Below, piece by piece: positions 1 through 12,354 of a stretch of DNA of 64,000 nt. Where the stretch lies: contig JABAKD010000007.1 in the NCBI GenBank assembly GCA_012845835.1, positions 6,798,222 to 6,862,221 on the forward strand. The letters run 5' to 3'. This DNA comes from Undaria pinnatifida. Its lineage: Eukaryota; Sar; Phaeophyceae; Laminariales; Alariaceae. The first letter of the stretch is position 1. The number at the start of each line of letters is the position of its first letter. The position numbers and the translations under genes are program-made. The notes below the pieces were generated by a model. The model was not told where the DNA came from. It saw only the letters and a list, made by a program, of their open reading frames with translations, and did no database searches.

Positions 1-26
1 GTGATAAATCGCTCCACCCGATGCCA
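1..26 (-). CDS. Beta-helix (Pmp-like) gene, exon 11, cut by window edge
   Basis: Partial exon of the large minus-strand gene. After a pyrimidine-rich tract and a good acceptor (ATTATTCAG before TGGC), the reading frame gives V-ASGGAIYH. Joined in phase 1 to the end of the previous exon (FHANNA), it reads FHANNAVASGGAIYH, which matches the turn found in every other rung of this protein (F-x-x-N-x-A then GGAIY). The exon continues beyond base 1, so the gene's 3' end is outside the window. The short length limits certainty, but frame, phase and motif all agree. Confidence 0.72.
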
Positions 27-770
27 CTGAATAATAGGGGGCGACACGAACAACAGAGCGGAGTGTGGTGAACACCAAAGGCCTCGGGTTTCCATGGACC
101 CTGACAGCAAAATGCGCAGCAGCCTTCGCGGTCAGGCGTGCTGAACAGTACGTTGGCGAGCTTCTTGCTGGTGCACGTATCTAATGAAAAGAGGAGTGGT
201 GGTCGTCCTACGCAGTCAAACCACGGCGAGTCAATAGGGCCTCTCCATTCCCTGGCAACAGCACGGGGCGTTCGGTGGCTCCCGAAATCACGCACTTTGC
301 ACCTTATGAGCTACGCTAAACAAACAAGATAGGGGGCTACTACACCTTTTGGCAGGTTCTCAACACACAGGCGCGGTCTATCTTACCTGCACCCGACCTT
401 GAGAAACGAAACATGCACAACTCGATTGCGATCCTCTTTGTAGCATTGCAATACACACATTAGCCAAATCGAAATGACGGTGGAAAAATTGACCTGGTAT
501 TCAGTATCTCCTCGGTGGTGAATACCAGGCAGTCAACCCTGCAGTCAGATGCGTTGGGGCCCGAATATACCTCGTAGTAACGTAACTGTTACATTCGAAG
601 TTGCTCTTAGTTTATGCACAGTACGGCAAAAAACACTTTATATGCAGTAGACGTATCACGCTGCGGACCCAGGGGGCTCGGTCAAGACATGCTGCCGACC
701 CACACTCCTGGGATGATGGCCCCGACACGATCTATTCATAATAACGTTCACGGTTGTCCAGTCATGTTAC
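27..770 (-). other. Intron 10 of the beta-helix gene
   Basis: The intron starts with GTAACA after exon 10 and ends at the CAG before exon 11. I see no repeat or RNA gene in it. A sequence resembling an exon end (GGTGCAG followed by GTAAGA) lies at about 387 on the minus strand, but the frame before it carries only weak rung resemblance, so it is not called as an exon. Confidence 0.6.
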
Positions 771-1097
771 CTGCGTTATTGGCATGGAAGACGGATCCAC
801 GGATGAACGTTTCTCTGTCGCCGTTGAACAGATACAGCCCCCCCCCATCCGTGGCACTGTTCTCCTCAAAAACACACCGCCTCATTAAGAAATCGCCGTT
901 GCCAACGACTGTTGTGGCGACAATTGAAACGGCACCACCGGATCCCGCCTCGTTGAGCATGAAGGCTGCATCGTGAAGAGTAAGATTGCCATATGTGTCC
1001 GTCGACATAGCCCCCCCGTTGACGGACGCGACGTTTCCAGAAAATATTACATCTCCAGTAACGGAGACTGCTTCACACTTTGTTGAGTGCAATCCAC
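771..1097 (-). CDS. Beta-helix (Pmp-like) gene, exon 10, several rungs
   Basis: A 327-bp exon, phase 1 at both ends, open throughout. It follows TGTTTCAG and ends GCAG before GTAACA. It encodes about four consecutive rungs, each marked by an F-x-x-N-x-A-x-x-x-GG turn: VIFSGNVASVNGGAMS, FMLNEAGSGGAVS, CVFEENSATDGGGLYL and VFHANNA. This is the pattern of polymorphic outer membrane protein (Pmp-like) repeats, which fold as a right-handed parallel beta-helix and are usually extracellular or cell-surface. It is the only exon after exon 1 holding more than one rung, so the rung-per-exon rule breaks here, either because introns were lost or because this is the older part of the domain. Gene family assignment is firm at the fold level; ligand and biological role are unknown. 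Confidence 0.85.
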
Positions 1098-1587
1098 CTG
1101 AAACACCCCAGGTCGAGGTGGGTGCGGAGTCGGTCGGTTTCGACCTGTAAGTTTAGAATCCTGTCACACCGTGAACATGGTTTATTTGATTACACGTGAT
1201 TATGCAAGAGTCACGATAAATAAAAGCTACATGACACTAACAAACTAATCAAACCCACGGAAGGAAAACAAGCATTAGGGCCGGCATCTCCGTCCCAATA
1301 CCGGAAGGTCCACATTCTGGAACTACGAAATTAACGGCAAACGGCATACCCCATGTAGTACATGCCATACACTTAAATCGTAGTTGGCGACAGCCTCGGA
1401 GTTAAAATGGTTTAGCCGTAATTGACCTGTGAATCATGTGGGCAGTTGGACGATGGGATGCAGCCAACAAGATAAAAGTCGGTGTGGTCGTCGATAGGAA
1501 CTCACGCAGCAGTATATTTGTAAATCTCGTGCACACATACTTTTGCTGGCGGTCAATGGACGACAACTGCACATTGCACAGCACGAG

Positions 1588-1968
1588 TCGTCAGCAGCCA
1601 GCAGCAGCAGCCGGCAGCAATAGTATGTCAGAAGCAAGAATATCGACCAGCATGTATGTGCCTGCAGCAGGAGCCAGCAGCAGCAGGTATCAGCATCAAG
1701 AAGCAGCAGCGAGGAAAAAACAGCACCGGCAGCTACCAAGGTTGCAACAAGCAGCAGCCAGTAAATGACGGACGGTAGTTACACCGAACTTAACAGTAGT
1801 TTTCTGCAGTCATCCGCAGAAGCAACAGCCAACTTCATCAGCCACAAGCACGAGCAGCCAGTAGCTGAAGCTAGTAGCAGTACGCAGCATCATCAACTAC
1901 TGCAGCAAAATCCAGCACCAAAAACTAGCAAGACAGCAGCCAACAGCAGCAGCAACGGGAAGCAGTAG
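1588..1968. repeat. CAG/AGC-rich triplet tract
   Basis: A region dense in imperfect CAG and AGC triplets on the plus strand (CTG/GCT on the gene's sense strand). Similar tracts recur at 12.35, 41.06, 50.1-51.2 and 63.86 kb. The open frames across it encode only low-complexity Gln/Ala/Ser or Leu/Cys runs and are not called as genes. Confidence 0.7.
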
Positions 1969-2435
1969 ACCGCAAACCCAACAGCAGTGAGCGGCACTAG
2001 AATGTCGGTGGGCGTGTGCGGGCGTGTGCCACGCCTACTTGATATTGATCATTACCATACGGTGCTTTAGCAATCATTTGTCACACATACCGACAACGAA
2101 AAGTCACACGAAGCTTTGATCGACCCGTTCCCACCACGCGTCCACACAAGTACCATGGTGAAGAACGACGACGAATCCGAGCACATTAGGTTGTCTCTGC
2201 TGCTCCCGATTCCCCGGATCGCTGTCCAGCTGCGCGCATAACCCTCTAAAGCCACCTACCCGGTAACGATCCAGCCTGAAGGTTTCGATGCTATTGTATG
2301 GCTATGATGGTTGATCCTTAATAATCAAGCCAATAAACTACTGGTCAATACCAAAATTTGTATGATTTATCATCGTACCATGGGAAATATATTCAATACA
2401 TCATGATCATGGGCCACCTGCACAATCTGTATTTT

Positions 2436-3335
2436 AGGTGAAAGTGCGTGAAAGTTTCCATGAAAGCGATGGAAGCTTCCATGGAAGCGTTCATGGAAGC
2501 TGTGGAAGCTTCCATGGAAGTGTGGAGGCTTCCGTGGAGGTAACTTCCACAGAAGTTTTTCGTGGAAGCTTCGACGGAAGATACTTCCACGGAAGTGACT
2601 TCCACGGAAGCTTTCGTGGAAGTAAATTTGATTCCACGGAAGTTTTCACAGAAAATTTCAAAGAAAATTCCACGGAAGCTTTCACGGAAGTTTTCGTGGA
2701 AATAAAAACCTTCACAGAAGCTTTCAAAGAAGCTTTCACGGAAGCTTTCGCGGAATTTTTAGTGGAAATAAGTTTGCTTCCACGGAAGCTTGCATGGAAG
2801 CTTTCGTGGAAGTGAATTTCTTCCAGGAAGCTTTCACGGATTTTTTCGTGGAAGTAAATTTGCTTCCACAGAAGCTTTCACGGAATCTTTCGTGGAAGTA
2901 CATTTTCTTCCACGGAAGTTCTCACGGAAGCTTTCGTGGACGTAAATTTTCTTCCACGGAGTTTTCACGGAAGCTGTCACGGAAACTCTCGTGGAAGTAA
3001 ATTTGCTTCCATGGAAGCTTTAACGGAAGCTTTGACGGATGCTGTCGTGGAAGTAAATTTGCTTCCACCGAAGCTTTCACGGAAGCTTTCACGGAAGCTT
3101 TCACGGAAGCTGTCGTGGAAGTACATTTGCTTCCACGGAAGCTTTCACGGAAGCTTTCCCAGAAGCAAATTTGCTTCCACGGAAACGTTCACGGAAGCTT
3201 TCGTGGAAGTAAAAAATTAGAGATACTATGTAATAATTTCCTTCCACGGAAGCTTTCAAAAACAAATCCCATGGAAGCTTTCGCGCGAAAGAAAATTACT
3301 GCCACGAAAGCTTCTGTGAAAGCGTCCGGCATGTG
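2436..3335. repeat. GAAGCTTTC minisatellite, left half
   Basis: A tandem array built on the short near-palindromes GGAAGCTTTC and TTCCACGGAAGC. A higher-order period of roughly 57-66 bp is visible from the recurring spacer GTAAATTTGCTTCCA (near 2620, 2850, 2942, 2997, 3054 and others). Units are multiples of three and poor in stops, so several frames on both strands stay open and encode repetitive Ser/Lys/Ala/Thr/Glu peptides. It lies in intron 9 and is most simply satellite DNA. Confidence 0.85.
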
Positions 3336-3353
3336 GTTGACATACTTTTAATA

Positions 3354-3392
3354 CCCTAACCCCAACGCTAACCCTAACCCTAACCCTACCCC
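3354..3392. repeat. Interstitial telomeric tract, CCCTAA type
   Basis: About six repeats of CCCTAA (TTAGGG on the other strand), some degenerate, sit between the two halves of the minisatellite. TTAGGG is the telomere repeat reported for brown algae as well as animals and many fungi. The tract is internal, so it is either a repair insertion or the trace of a fused end. Confidence 0.8.
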
Positions 3393-3527
3393 AATGAAAT
3401 GCAACAGCCAATGTGCAGTGAAGCCCCCTTCGTCTCGTACTCATTGTGCGTCGATCATGTGTCGAAAAAGTCGTAAGCTATAATGGAGGCACAGTTGTGT
3501 ACACTACAAATATATCCGTGAGAGCTG

Positions 3528-4350
3528 TCGTGGAAGCCGCTGAGATTCCGTGGAAGCTACGGAAGCTTCCATGGAAGTAAAACGTAAAATTCCGAGGATG
3601 TAGCTTCCCACTTTTCGTGGACGCTACTTCGAAAGCATTCATGAAAAGCTTTCGTGGGAGCTTTCGTGGAAGCCGCTGAGCTTCTGACCTTCCGTGGTAG
3701 CTGCCGCTTGCTTCCATGGAACTGAAACCTAAATATCCGTGGACGTGGTTTCGTGGACGCTTTCGAATCCGTGGAATCTTCTGTGGAATCACTTCCGAGG
3801 AAGATTTCGTGGAAGCTTTCGTGGAAGTTCCTTCCATGGGAGCTTTTGTGGAAGCTTTTGTGGAAGATTTCGTGGAAGTTATTCCCTTGGAAGCTGTCGT
3901 GGAAGCTTCCGTGGAAGCTTTTGTGGAAGCTGTCGTGGAAGCTTTCGTGGAAGCTTTCGTGGAAAATACTTCCATGGAAGCTTTCGTGGAGGTTACTTCC
4001 ATGGAAGCTTTCGTGAAAGCTTTCGTGGAAGCTCTCGTGGAAGCTCCCGTGGAAGTTACTTCCGTGGAAGCTTCCAATACTTCCATCGAAGCTTCCGTGG
4101 AAGCTTTGTTGGAAGCTACGTCCATGAAAGCTTTCGAGAAAGCTTCAGGGAAAGTTTCCGTTTTTTTTTTCCATGGATGCTTCCATATCGTCCACAAAAT
4201 CTTCCAGGAAGCTACCACAGAAACTTTCATGGAAGCTTCCACCGCCTCCAACGCTTCCATGAAAGCTTCCATGGAAGCTATGGAAGCTTTCATGGAAGCC
4301 ACGGAAGCTTGCATGAAAGCGGTGGAAGCTTCCACGGAAGTTTTCACTTG
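3528..4350. repeat. GAAGCTTTC minisatellite, right half, 12-bp period
   Basis: Continuation of the array after the telomeric tract, dominated by a 12-bp unit close to GAAGCTTTCGTG, with variants GAAGCTTCCATG and GAAGTTACTTCC. The unit translates as E-A-F-V on the plus strand and S-T-K-A on the minus strand. That explains open frames of 211-296 codons on both strands, which are by-products of the period and not genes. Confidence 0.85.
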
Positions 4351-4396
4351 ATTCCCCGCAAAACGCAAGTAGTGCAGGAGACGGTAATTGACCGAA

Positions 4397-4420
4397 ATAT
4401 ATATATATATATATATATAT
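4397..4420. repeat. (AT)12 microsatellite
   Basis: Twelve uninterrupted AT dinucleotides just downstream of the minisatellite. Confidence 0.95.
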
Positions 4421-6606
4421 GTGGGGGAACCTCACGCCAGCAGCACTTCTCAAGAGAAGACCTACGACAACAGCGTACAACTATTCACGCTCTCACGTAC
4501 GTCCATTTGATCTTGTCCGGAGCCACGCGGGTTATCGGTGTCTAGCTTTCATCTTCACGTGGAACGTCAACCGTACAACAACGTCGACATCGACGTCAAT
4601 AACTCGTGTTTTTATTGCTTACGAAAAACGAGGAGTGCGATATTTCAATACACCTTGCCGGGTATGCCAGAGAAGAGGACTAGCTTTTGCAGCTCGTGTT
4701 TTCCGTATACCGGATCTTGTCTCAAAGGCTTACGGTCCAATGTAGATACAATGCAGATGCCATGTTTTCAATAACGCTGCCTTAACTGCGTTGTTTGAAT
4801 GAGGCAAACGCCCGAAACACGCCCCAGACGTGCTTAAAAGCCATATAAACGCCTTTGACGTGCCTTCCTGCCTTTTTCGACATTCAAATTTCAAGTAATG
4901 TGTCTCCTAAATGTGACAGTATATTCCAAGCCGGGCTAAAACGATTATATTATGTGCTAAACGTAAGACACCCGATCATGGCGAATAAGAATTGTACCAC
5001 TTATGAGCTTCAGACCACTTATGAGCTTGGGCCATTCATCGAACACACGAGACCATCAGACCGCGGCAAGAGCCCACTGTTCAGGCGAGAAAAATAAGGG
5101 AGGGGTTAGATCGACTCCGGGGCCAGCCCAGACGTTGCTAGGAGTAAAGTGCCACCGGACGAACACGCCCGTGGCTCATGTGCAAACCCGTAGCAGAAGA
5201 AGAATAGTTGAAGGTGGGTAGATTACGGCTTGTAGGCAGTGGTGGGCGTACGGTCCAGTGCCGGTGAGCTCGAGAGTGGTCCGTAAAAATTGTCACCGTG
5301 TATTGTAGTACTTATAGTTGCTCTTAACTCATACTCTTGACGGCAGAAACACGACATTTAAACGATAATAGGCAGTTCTCGAGTTGAGGGCCCTGGTCGG
5401 TCTGGAGTATTCTCGATAAACTATACTACCCCTATAGTCTAGACTATATATGCCGCACCGCACGGTGACGCTGTGTGCTGCTTCCTGGTTCCGCCCGTGT
5501 CCTGGACGTGGGGAGGGGGGGGGGCTGTACAACCAAGTGTTTGTCCGGATTCATGTATCTTCGCGGTTGAGTCTTTTGTTTTCATACCCGGATAAAATAG
5601 GATAGCAAACAATTTGTTGATGCTGCGGCTTTTTCATGCCGGTGTCGTGAAACCAACAGCATCCCTTCGGTAGTTTTTCAGCGGGCTCGTGCAGTACGCT
5701 TGTTTCGAGAACGTTCGCGTGGTATCACGGTTGGCGGGATACTTCACGTTTCCTTAAGATTTCGTACGCCCCACTTACATCTGTGTCAATCCCGTCTTTT
5801 TTTACCGCTGCCGTCCTCCGTTATAACTTCACGCGGAGCCTATACAATCACACACCCTTCCACATTTTTGGCTCCGGGGTGAGATCTGCGCCGAAGGTTC
5901 ATATATATATGCATAGGGACTGCACCGATTGCAAGCATACCCTACCTTACGATTCGCTGCTGTAGACACCGGCCCCACGCGTGCTTCGGGGGCAACAACA
6001 TGGCTCGATCACACCCCCAATATCTATACATTGATTAGTTGACGTCTAGCTCGAGATGTGATCTGGTTCAACCCATGTGCCAAGGTGAAGGGGCTGTAGG
6101 GGATATTTTGGGGATGCACCAATGGTGCCGTCCATGGGAAGCCAACCGCCCCTGTCGGCTTCGTCGGATACCAGGATAAGCTAGCGAAGCTCGGTGCGCT
6201 ACTTAAACGACTCAGTAGTAAACATTGCAAGACACTCGTTGCTGGAACCATTCTCGAGAGCGGCGAGAAAAGGTACCTCCCGAATATAGTCACGCCACGA
6301 ATATTCACGTGACGAATCATAAGCAATTGGGGAGAGACCGATACCTACTTAGCCTCGAACACGCGAGTTGTTTATGAACTCGTTTGTCGAGGGCTGCGGG
6401 AGAACGATCTCAATCGATACTCGGAGCTACGATTAGCAATTTCAGCAAGCACTGTATAGCACATTGGCCGCAACCGCGGCGAACTACCATTGACGGGGCG
6501 CACGAACATGTTCTCACGAGTAATATACTACCGCCTCGCGCAGACGCCATACATACATATGCCATACATACCCTTGACCTGTGCTCACTATGGAACCGTT
6601 GCTTAC

Positions 6607-6687
6607 CTCCAGATGCCGATGCTTTATTGTTGGTGAAAACTGTTCCACCGATAATGGTCATATCGGTTTCGTACGCATAGATGGCAC
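6607..6687 (-). CDS. Beta-helix (Pmp-like) gene, exon 9, one rung
   Basis: An 81-bp exon encoding one rung. The acceptor is TTCAACCAG before GTGCC and the donor GGAG before GTAAGC; both boundaries are phase 1. It encodes AIYAYETDMTIIGG followed by TVFTNNKASASGG. The sequence has the usual rung layout: a small residue and AIY at the entry, alternating hydrophobics in the strand (M-I-I), then F-T-N-N-x-A and a Gly-Gly exit. It joins in frame to exon 8 upstream and exon 10 downstream. With one residue more than the 78-bp exons, it belongs to the long rung class together with exons 2 and 4. Confidence 0.88.
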
Positions 6688-9483
6688 CTGGTTGAAAAAA
6701 AAAAAACGAGAACAGAGAGCATTCCGAAGAGGAGGAATTCTGAGAGTGTAGGGCGGGGTGGAACCGTTTTCGAGGCCTGCGAACCAAAACGAGGTATAGG
6801 GCGGGACGAGGCTCGGTAGGGCTGGTCAGAGCGCCACGGGAAAGTGCAACTTCCGGAGGCAGCTTGGGTCGGGGGCATGCGCGACGGGATTGTATACGTG
6901 GCGGTCCACCAGCCCCGTCCAGTGTGTCGCAAACTAAGGATTTTCGTCGTCGGAATAAACAGAACCTTTCGCGCTGTGCGCTGTACGTGCGGTTTATCGG
7001 GATAAACATGTTCCCCGAGGTAAACTACGGAATGCCCTGCACACGGTGGTATGGCTTCGTGGTTGTGTTTCGCCTCCGAGCACATTTTATTTCGGTACCT
7101 GTTGCCATGATGGTATAATTGTGAAGTGCGCAGATGAGACAAAAATAATACCTAGATGGGGTGCCGAACAACAGTCTACTCCGCATGTTGTCATATATCT
7201 ATCGTCTGCTACGCGGTAGGGGTGCATCTGCATATTGTTTGGGCCCGTCGCGTATGGGGCTCTAAACCAGATCAAAACCTGCTCTTGAAAAATTTCGGAC
7301 TCGAGTCGTTCTACGTACGGTAGCCCCCACAACATTTCTTTAACGATATCGCCGCTTTCAAAACCTGCTCCAGGTCGCGTTTCCCAAAATACAGTGTCCC
7401 TCGACACCCCGACGTCATCGGTCGATAGGCCTTTGCACCCAGAAACTATGTGGAAACTTTGGCTTCAATTGTACCCTTCCTTGTGTCGAGCAGCCATGAA
7501 ACGTTCGTTGGAGAATATGCTGGTTTTGTGGGGGGGGTATCGTAGACTCAGTCATTCTTTGTCTAGGTATCTATCTCAGACCGTAAATAATAACGGAAAC
7601 ATACATGTGCCTGAAGCAGAATTGGAAATTCCGACGATACCCGGTAGAGACCTGCAGTCCGTCCGCTGAGGAGACCAATTAGTGACAAACGATTTATCTG
7701 TAATAGCGTGTCACACGGTTTGTAGTAAGCTCCTATTTGTCGACGATAAGTAGCCAACCGTGTCTACCATCGTCGAGGAATGCTGCGTTTGAGCTATCCC
7801 GTGCCACACGTCGTAACACTCGGGGCGGAGGCCACGTGCGTGTGTCGCCTTGTTTCTTGAGACCGCATGGTGGAGCGCCGCCGGGTGTTCTCGACGTCCG
7901 TGCGGCGTTACGCATAATAATACGTTTCACGGGGTCGACATGTTTCCTCGAAGGGACGCTTCAAGCATTTAAGCTTGTTTCACATGCATAGACTGTAGAG
8001 AGATGTTGGGTGATACAAGGGACGGGCCGCCACCCACATCACCGCTAGCAGCGATGGCATCCAATCCCCTCCCATCAGGGGAGGCAACATGCAAAGAGGC
8101 AGCTCACGCCGAACGGTTGGCTTCTACTTAAAACATGTTTAAACCATAGGGCTAAGGAGAATCTCATTGTACATCTGGCGCCTTATTCCGATTATCGTTT
8201 CGCTTCAGAACGATGGTGTCTTATTCAGCGATAGGTTTAAGACAGATGCATAGTCTAGCAGGAGTGCATTGTGTGTTACTTAGGTTCCGTGTTTTTTCAG
8301 AATATGAAGTTTTTAACGCTGTACAGCCTCCTGGTGACCGGTGTTGACAGACGAGCATGTCAAGACCAAACTACAATACCAACATCGGGTTGAAAATGGA
8401 CAGCTTTGCATTTAACAATCCGTTTCCATCAGTAATAAGCTATTTGGCCAAATTTTACTCCCTCTGCATTGTATTTGGATGTACGTTAAGGCGCAAAGTG
8501 TGCAGAAAAGCCAACGCGTTCACCCCCGTGTTGTACCGTACTTACCTGCACACTCCGGCACGAGATAACCCGTGAACATCGATTCCGGAAATCTTGGAGT
8601 CTTGTCGATAACTCATCGAAGCAAGCAAACATTTGTGCACTGGTTAAACCGCAGCTTAGCTAGTTCATGCGGGAGACGCCGCGCGCTCAACGTAGTTGCC
8701 CTACATCAACGCATTTTACTGGTTCCTTTCGCGCTGACGTCTACGTTTGTTGCCGGCCACAGGTTGCCTTGTTGGTCCACAGAGGCCGGTTCATGTACTT
8801 AGTGTTGCTGAAAGTTGCTCACACTCGTATTCCTTGACGGGGAAGGTTGCTGTACCTTTGGGTTTCGTTTGTTCACGAGGGACTTGACCCGTGCGCGGAA
8901 CACCCGGCGGGGTGGTAAACGCTTGGTAGAACCCATAGCGGTGCCAAGCGGGATGGAAGTCGATGACCAGGAAAATTCTTTACGGAGCGACCCCTCGCTG
9001 GACCTCGCACATGGTCCACACAGCTTTGCGCGATACTAACCGACGAATAGTGCCATTAACATGCCATTACATGGTGTGCCATATTAATTAATCATGGCCG
9101 CCCGTCATATTTTTCACGCATTGCACATCGCAACCATAGTCTCGATACCGTGCAACGTAGGTTGCGTCCTACCCTCGGTATGAACGACCGAAACAAGTGA
9201 TAAGCACTGTTGCAACGTCGTGATTTCAAGGGAAGCGGAGGGGTTCACGGGACAATAGGTAAGGACAGAGGGGAGAAGGCCAACCAACGATGCGACAAAA
9301 ACGAGTAAAACAGAGCCGGATGCTGCAGTGGAAACACTAACAATGGTGGTGAGTAGTGGAACTCAAACAACACAATGTATAGTCCGGGCATAGGTTTCGC
9401 CGAACTTTTTCCCCGGCACTACAAGGGCGCACAAAAACAATATATTCCGACACCACATCTCAAAAATTGTTTTTTTGACCTCT

Positions 9484-9530
9484 CAGGGGAGGGGGGGGTA
9501 CGAGGACCCTACCCCCCCCCCACCCCCCCC
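9484..9530. repeat. G-run / C-run low-complexity stretch
   Basis: A run of G (GGGGAGGGGGGGG) followed within 30 bases by runs of C. Such tracts recur at 10.73, 42.27-42.47 and 53.7-53.8 kb. They could form quadruplexes on one strand. Confidence 0.7.
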
Positions 9531-9911
9531 TCCAACCGCCACCCAATCTCCCATATAACAACACTATACTAAATCCTTTATAATTACGGGGGCGGGGGTT
9601 CGTGTATTCCACGTGGGCCCGAGTTCGACGTGATCACGAACTGTGACGACCTGCGTCCGCAGAAGAGACGGAGAAAGAGCTAGAGAGCGGTCGCGATGAG
9701 CACAGTCTTCCGTGGGGAGGGAACCCTCGCGTACCGACCCCCTTCGAAAAGACGGCTAGCTAGAACACGCCTGCCGAAAGCGAGCGGATAGCTCGGAGTT
9801 TATTCATTTGCTGCTGCCGGCACAACTTCGGCGCCGCTCCAGGAAAGGAGGTGGGAAAGGCCAAGGCGTGGGTTGAACCCAATACCGGGAAAGCTGCACG
9901 TCAGAAACGTC

Positions 9912-9929
9912 ATATATATATATATATAT
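9912..9929. repeat. (AT)9 microsatellite
   Basis: Nine uninterrupted AT dinucleotides. Confidence 0.93.
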
Positions 9930-11973
9930 CTGTCCTCTCGCGCTCAAGCGAGACTCGCAAGAAAGTGTCATTGCTTCAGGCGTGAAATCGGCGACGAAGA
10001 GCACGTCATCTACACCATGCTGCACCAACGTACCCCTGAATTGCTTATTATTCTATATTTTTTCCACCCTGTAGAGTGGGTGTGGAAGCACTCCATGTCC
10101 CACCACGTAGAAGGGAGGTATGCCGCTTCGTTGGCTGTGAGCAAACCAAATCCCAAGACTGTGAGATTCAAAGACAGCTTTTAAAAACGCGAGGCAGAAA
10201 AGGTGGCAGTGGCGAAAAAGCCGCGAAAGGCCAGGGGCATAAGGCTGTCGGAGCCCCCGTATCACGCCGAAATCGCTCACAACAGAAGTGTAAAGGTGTT
10301 AATAGCTCCCGTAGCACGCCGCAAGGTCTCACAGCAGAAAGGGGGGTCAGAGGATTCAGACGAATCACACCGAGATGAGTCACGCTCAGACGGTTGCCCA
10401 AGGTTGTCGTAGACTTGTCGCACAGGCATTGAGAAGCAAGCAAGAAGCAAGCCCTTGTTGAGAAGCAAGGTCATTGTTTTTGGTTCTGAGGCAACTTGGG
10501 GCGGAGCTGTCTCCAAGCATCATACTTCCACACACAGGCGTCGCCAGCCCATCATAGATTATTACTCCTGCGTCTCTCAATCTATCTATTGGTATATGTA
10601 GAACGCCCACGTGTAGTATACCCAAGCACGCAAGCATTGGCATTGAGACCAAAAATGAGAGAGGAAAATCCCTTGGGAAATGTCACCACCAGGAAAAAAA
10701 AAACGTCAGCCCTCCGGATGCGGAGGGGGGAGGGGGGGGGAGGGGTAATGTGGTGTGCGTGCTAACTTTCCTTGTGCGCCGCCAAAGATACACTTGCCTC
10801 CACGTCACGATATGTCCTGACAATTTACAAAGCATCTCCAAAACGCTCGTTCCTACGCGCAGGTAGATGGTGGGGCCTTGAAATATACTGCTCAAGCTCG
10901 TTTGTCTCATTGTTGTGTAAAATAATGAAATAAAGACAGATTTATGTCGTGGGAGGTGAACTGTTTGCAAAAGTATTTGGACCATGAATTTCGACAACAT
11001 GGACCACATTTTTTCAGTCAAATACAGCATGGCGGAAAAAAAGGCACGAGACCGACCCCAAGACATTTTTGTTTTTCTTGCTTACAAGAGTCCGATAGTA
11101 TCGGGTGTTTGGTTTGCATAACCGTACCATCTGCGGAGATGCGGCGGAACTCATGGTTCCCCGACCAGGCAAAGTCATTCGATATATGTCCGTGACTCGG
11201 GGGTTGCTTACAACATATCAGATAAAAGGCCACGCCCCAATGTCCGGAGTATAATACTCCATGTGGTATTATAGTCTACAACTTGAAAATTTTACGTTTT
11301 TTGGTCTCTATTCTTCTCCCTGGATGATGGCGCTGAAGGTATCGAGATTCCAGTCCCCGTGAGCCAGACTAAATCATGCACCTGTTTTATCGATTATGAT
11401 AGCATCCAGTCGTACAAAATAACTGGTGCTAGGGGCGAAGGCAGGATAGAGCGAACTATTCTCGACTCAGGTGCTTTCGCGCACCTACCATAATAAGACT
11501 GCCGTCAGCAGCTCTTGAAGCATTGGGCAGTAGCCCTGGAGCCCGCGTCAAACACCGACGCTACTCGATACGGGGAACAAGCCAGGAGAGAAGAGGAACG
11601 TGAGTTTGCCCAGGAAGGCAGACCTACGAGAAGAAGCACCGCACCTTCCTCGGAGCTATCTCCGCTGACCAAAGACAAGGCACCACCGCAAGTATCAGCA
11701 GCTCAGCGCAACTGGCGAGAAGCAGCTCGCTTATGAATCCAAAATCGAGGCAGCCCTGCCCGTTGAAAGAAAACTATTTGGTTGGTGTGGGAAAATTTGC
11801 CTAAAACGGTTGACATTGCTGTCAAATCTTCCGAGACGGTGATACCTTACAGAGATTAGTCCAGGGAACTGACCCCTTGTTCGGCATTAAGGCGCTGAAG
11901 GTGCTTGGCATATGGTACGGAAGTAATGGAAGATCTCATGGAATCAATCTATAGCTTTAAGTCCACAAAAACA

Positions 11974-12294
11974 TCCGCGGAAGCTCCCGTGCACGATCTT
12001 GGGGCTTTGAATCATGACCGTGAAAGCTTCCATGGAGGAGTGAAAGCTTCCACAAGAGCATGGAGTACTTCCGTGTAGATTTTTGCAGCTACCATCATGG
12101 AAGTACTGGAAGCTTCTGTGAAAGTACTGGAAGCTTCTATGAAGGTACTGGTATCATTGGAAACTTCCATGAAAGCTGTTTTATCGTCAACGGCAGTCTC
12201 AGTGCTGTCGGCTTCCTCGGAATGGTGAAGGCTTTCATGGAATTGGTGTAAAATTCGCCGGAAATTGTCTAGTCTAAGCTTCCATGGATGTTGT
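11974..12294. repeat. Diffuse copy of the GAAGCTT minisatellite
   Basis: A 320-bp stretch with scattered GGAAGCTTCC, GAAAGCTTCCATGGA and TACTGGAAGCTTCT motifs, the same core as the array at 2.4-4.35 kb but sparser. It is an older or shorter sister array in the next intron of the same gene. Confidence 0.65.
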
Positions 12295-12354
12295 GTGAGC
12301 ATAGCCCCAACAACAACCCTCAGTTGTACGGCCACTGACACCATCGTTTGTCGC

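Larger units (their letters stand above)
1098..6606 (-). other. Intron 9 of the beta-helix gene, repeat-rich
   Basis: A 5.5-kb intron between exons 9 and 10. It carries a CAG-rich tract, the two halves of the GAAGCTTTC minisatellite, an interstitial telomeric tract and an (AT)n run, listed separately. The stretches 1098-1560, 1980-2430 and 4430-6606 show no convincing coding or repeat structure. Confidence 0.6.

Noticed and set aside
2436..4350. Heat-shock-element-like GAAnnTTC dimers in the satellite
   Set aside because: Single GAAGCTTC dimers fit, but adjacent units are spaced 3-4 bases apart and not the required 2, so no array of regular elements forms.
3478..4368. 296-codon open frame on the minus strand, Ser/Lys/Ala/Thr-rich
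   Set aside because: It is wholly explained by the 12-bp satellite period, and the opposite strand is equally open.
8546..8615. Exon-like end GTGCAG before GTAAGTACGG with M-F-T-G-Y-L in frame, intron 8
   Set aside because: The donor is excellent, but no acceptor fits, a stop lies upstream and the strand part of a rung is not recognisable.
10797..10880. Frame with T-I-Y-L-R-V-G-T-S-V ending at a GC donor
   Set aside because: The end is in the wrong phase for this gene and the phase 1 frame contains a stop; resemblance to a rung is off by one residue.
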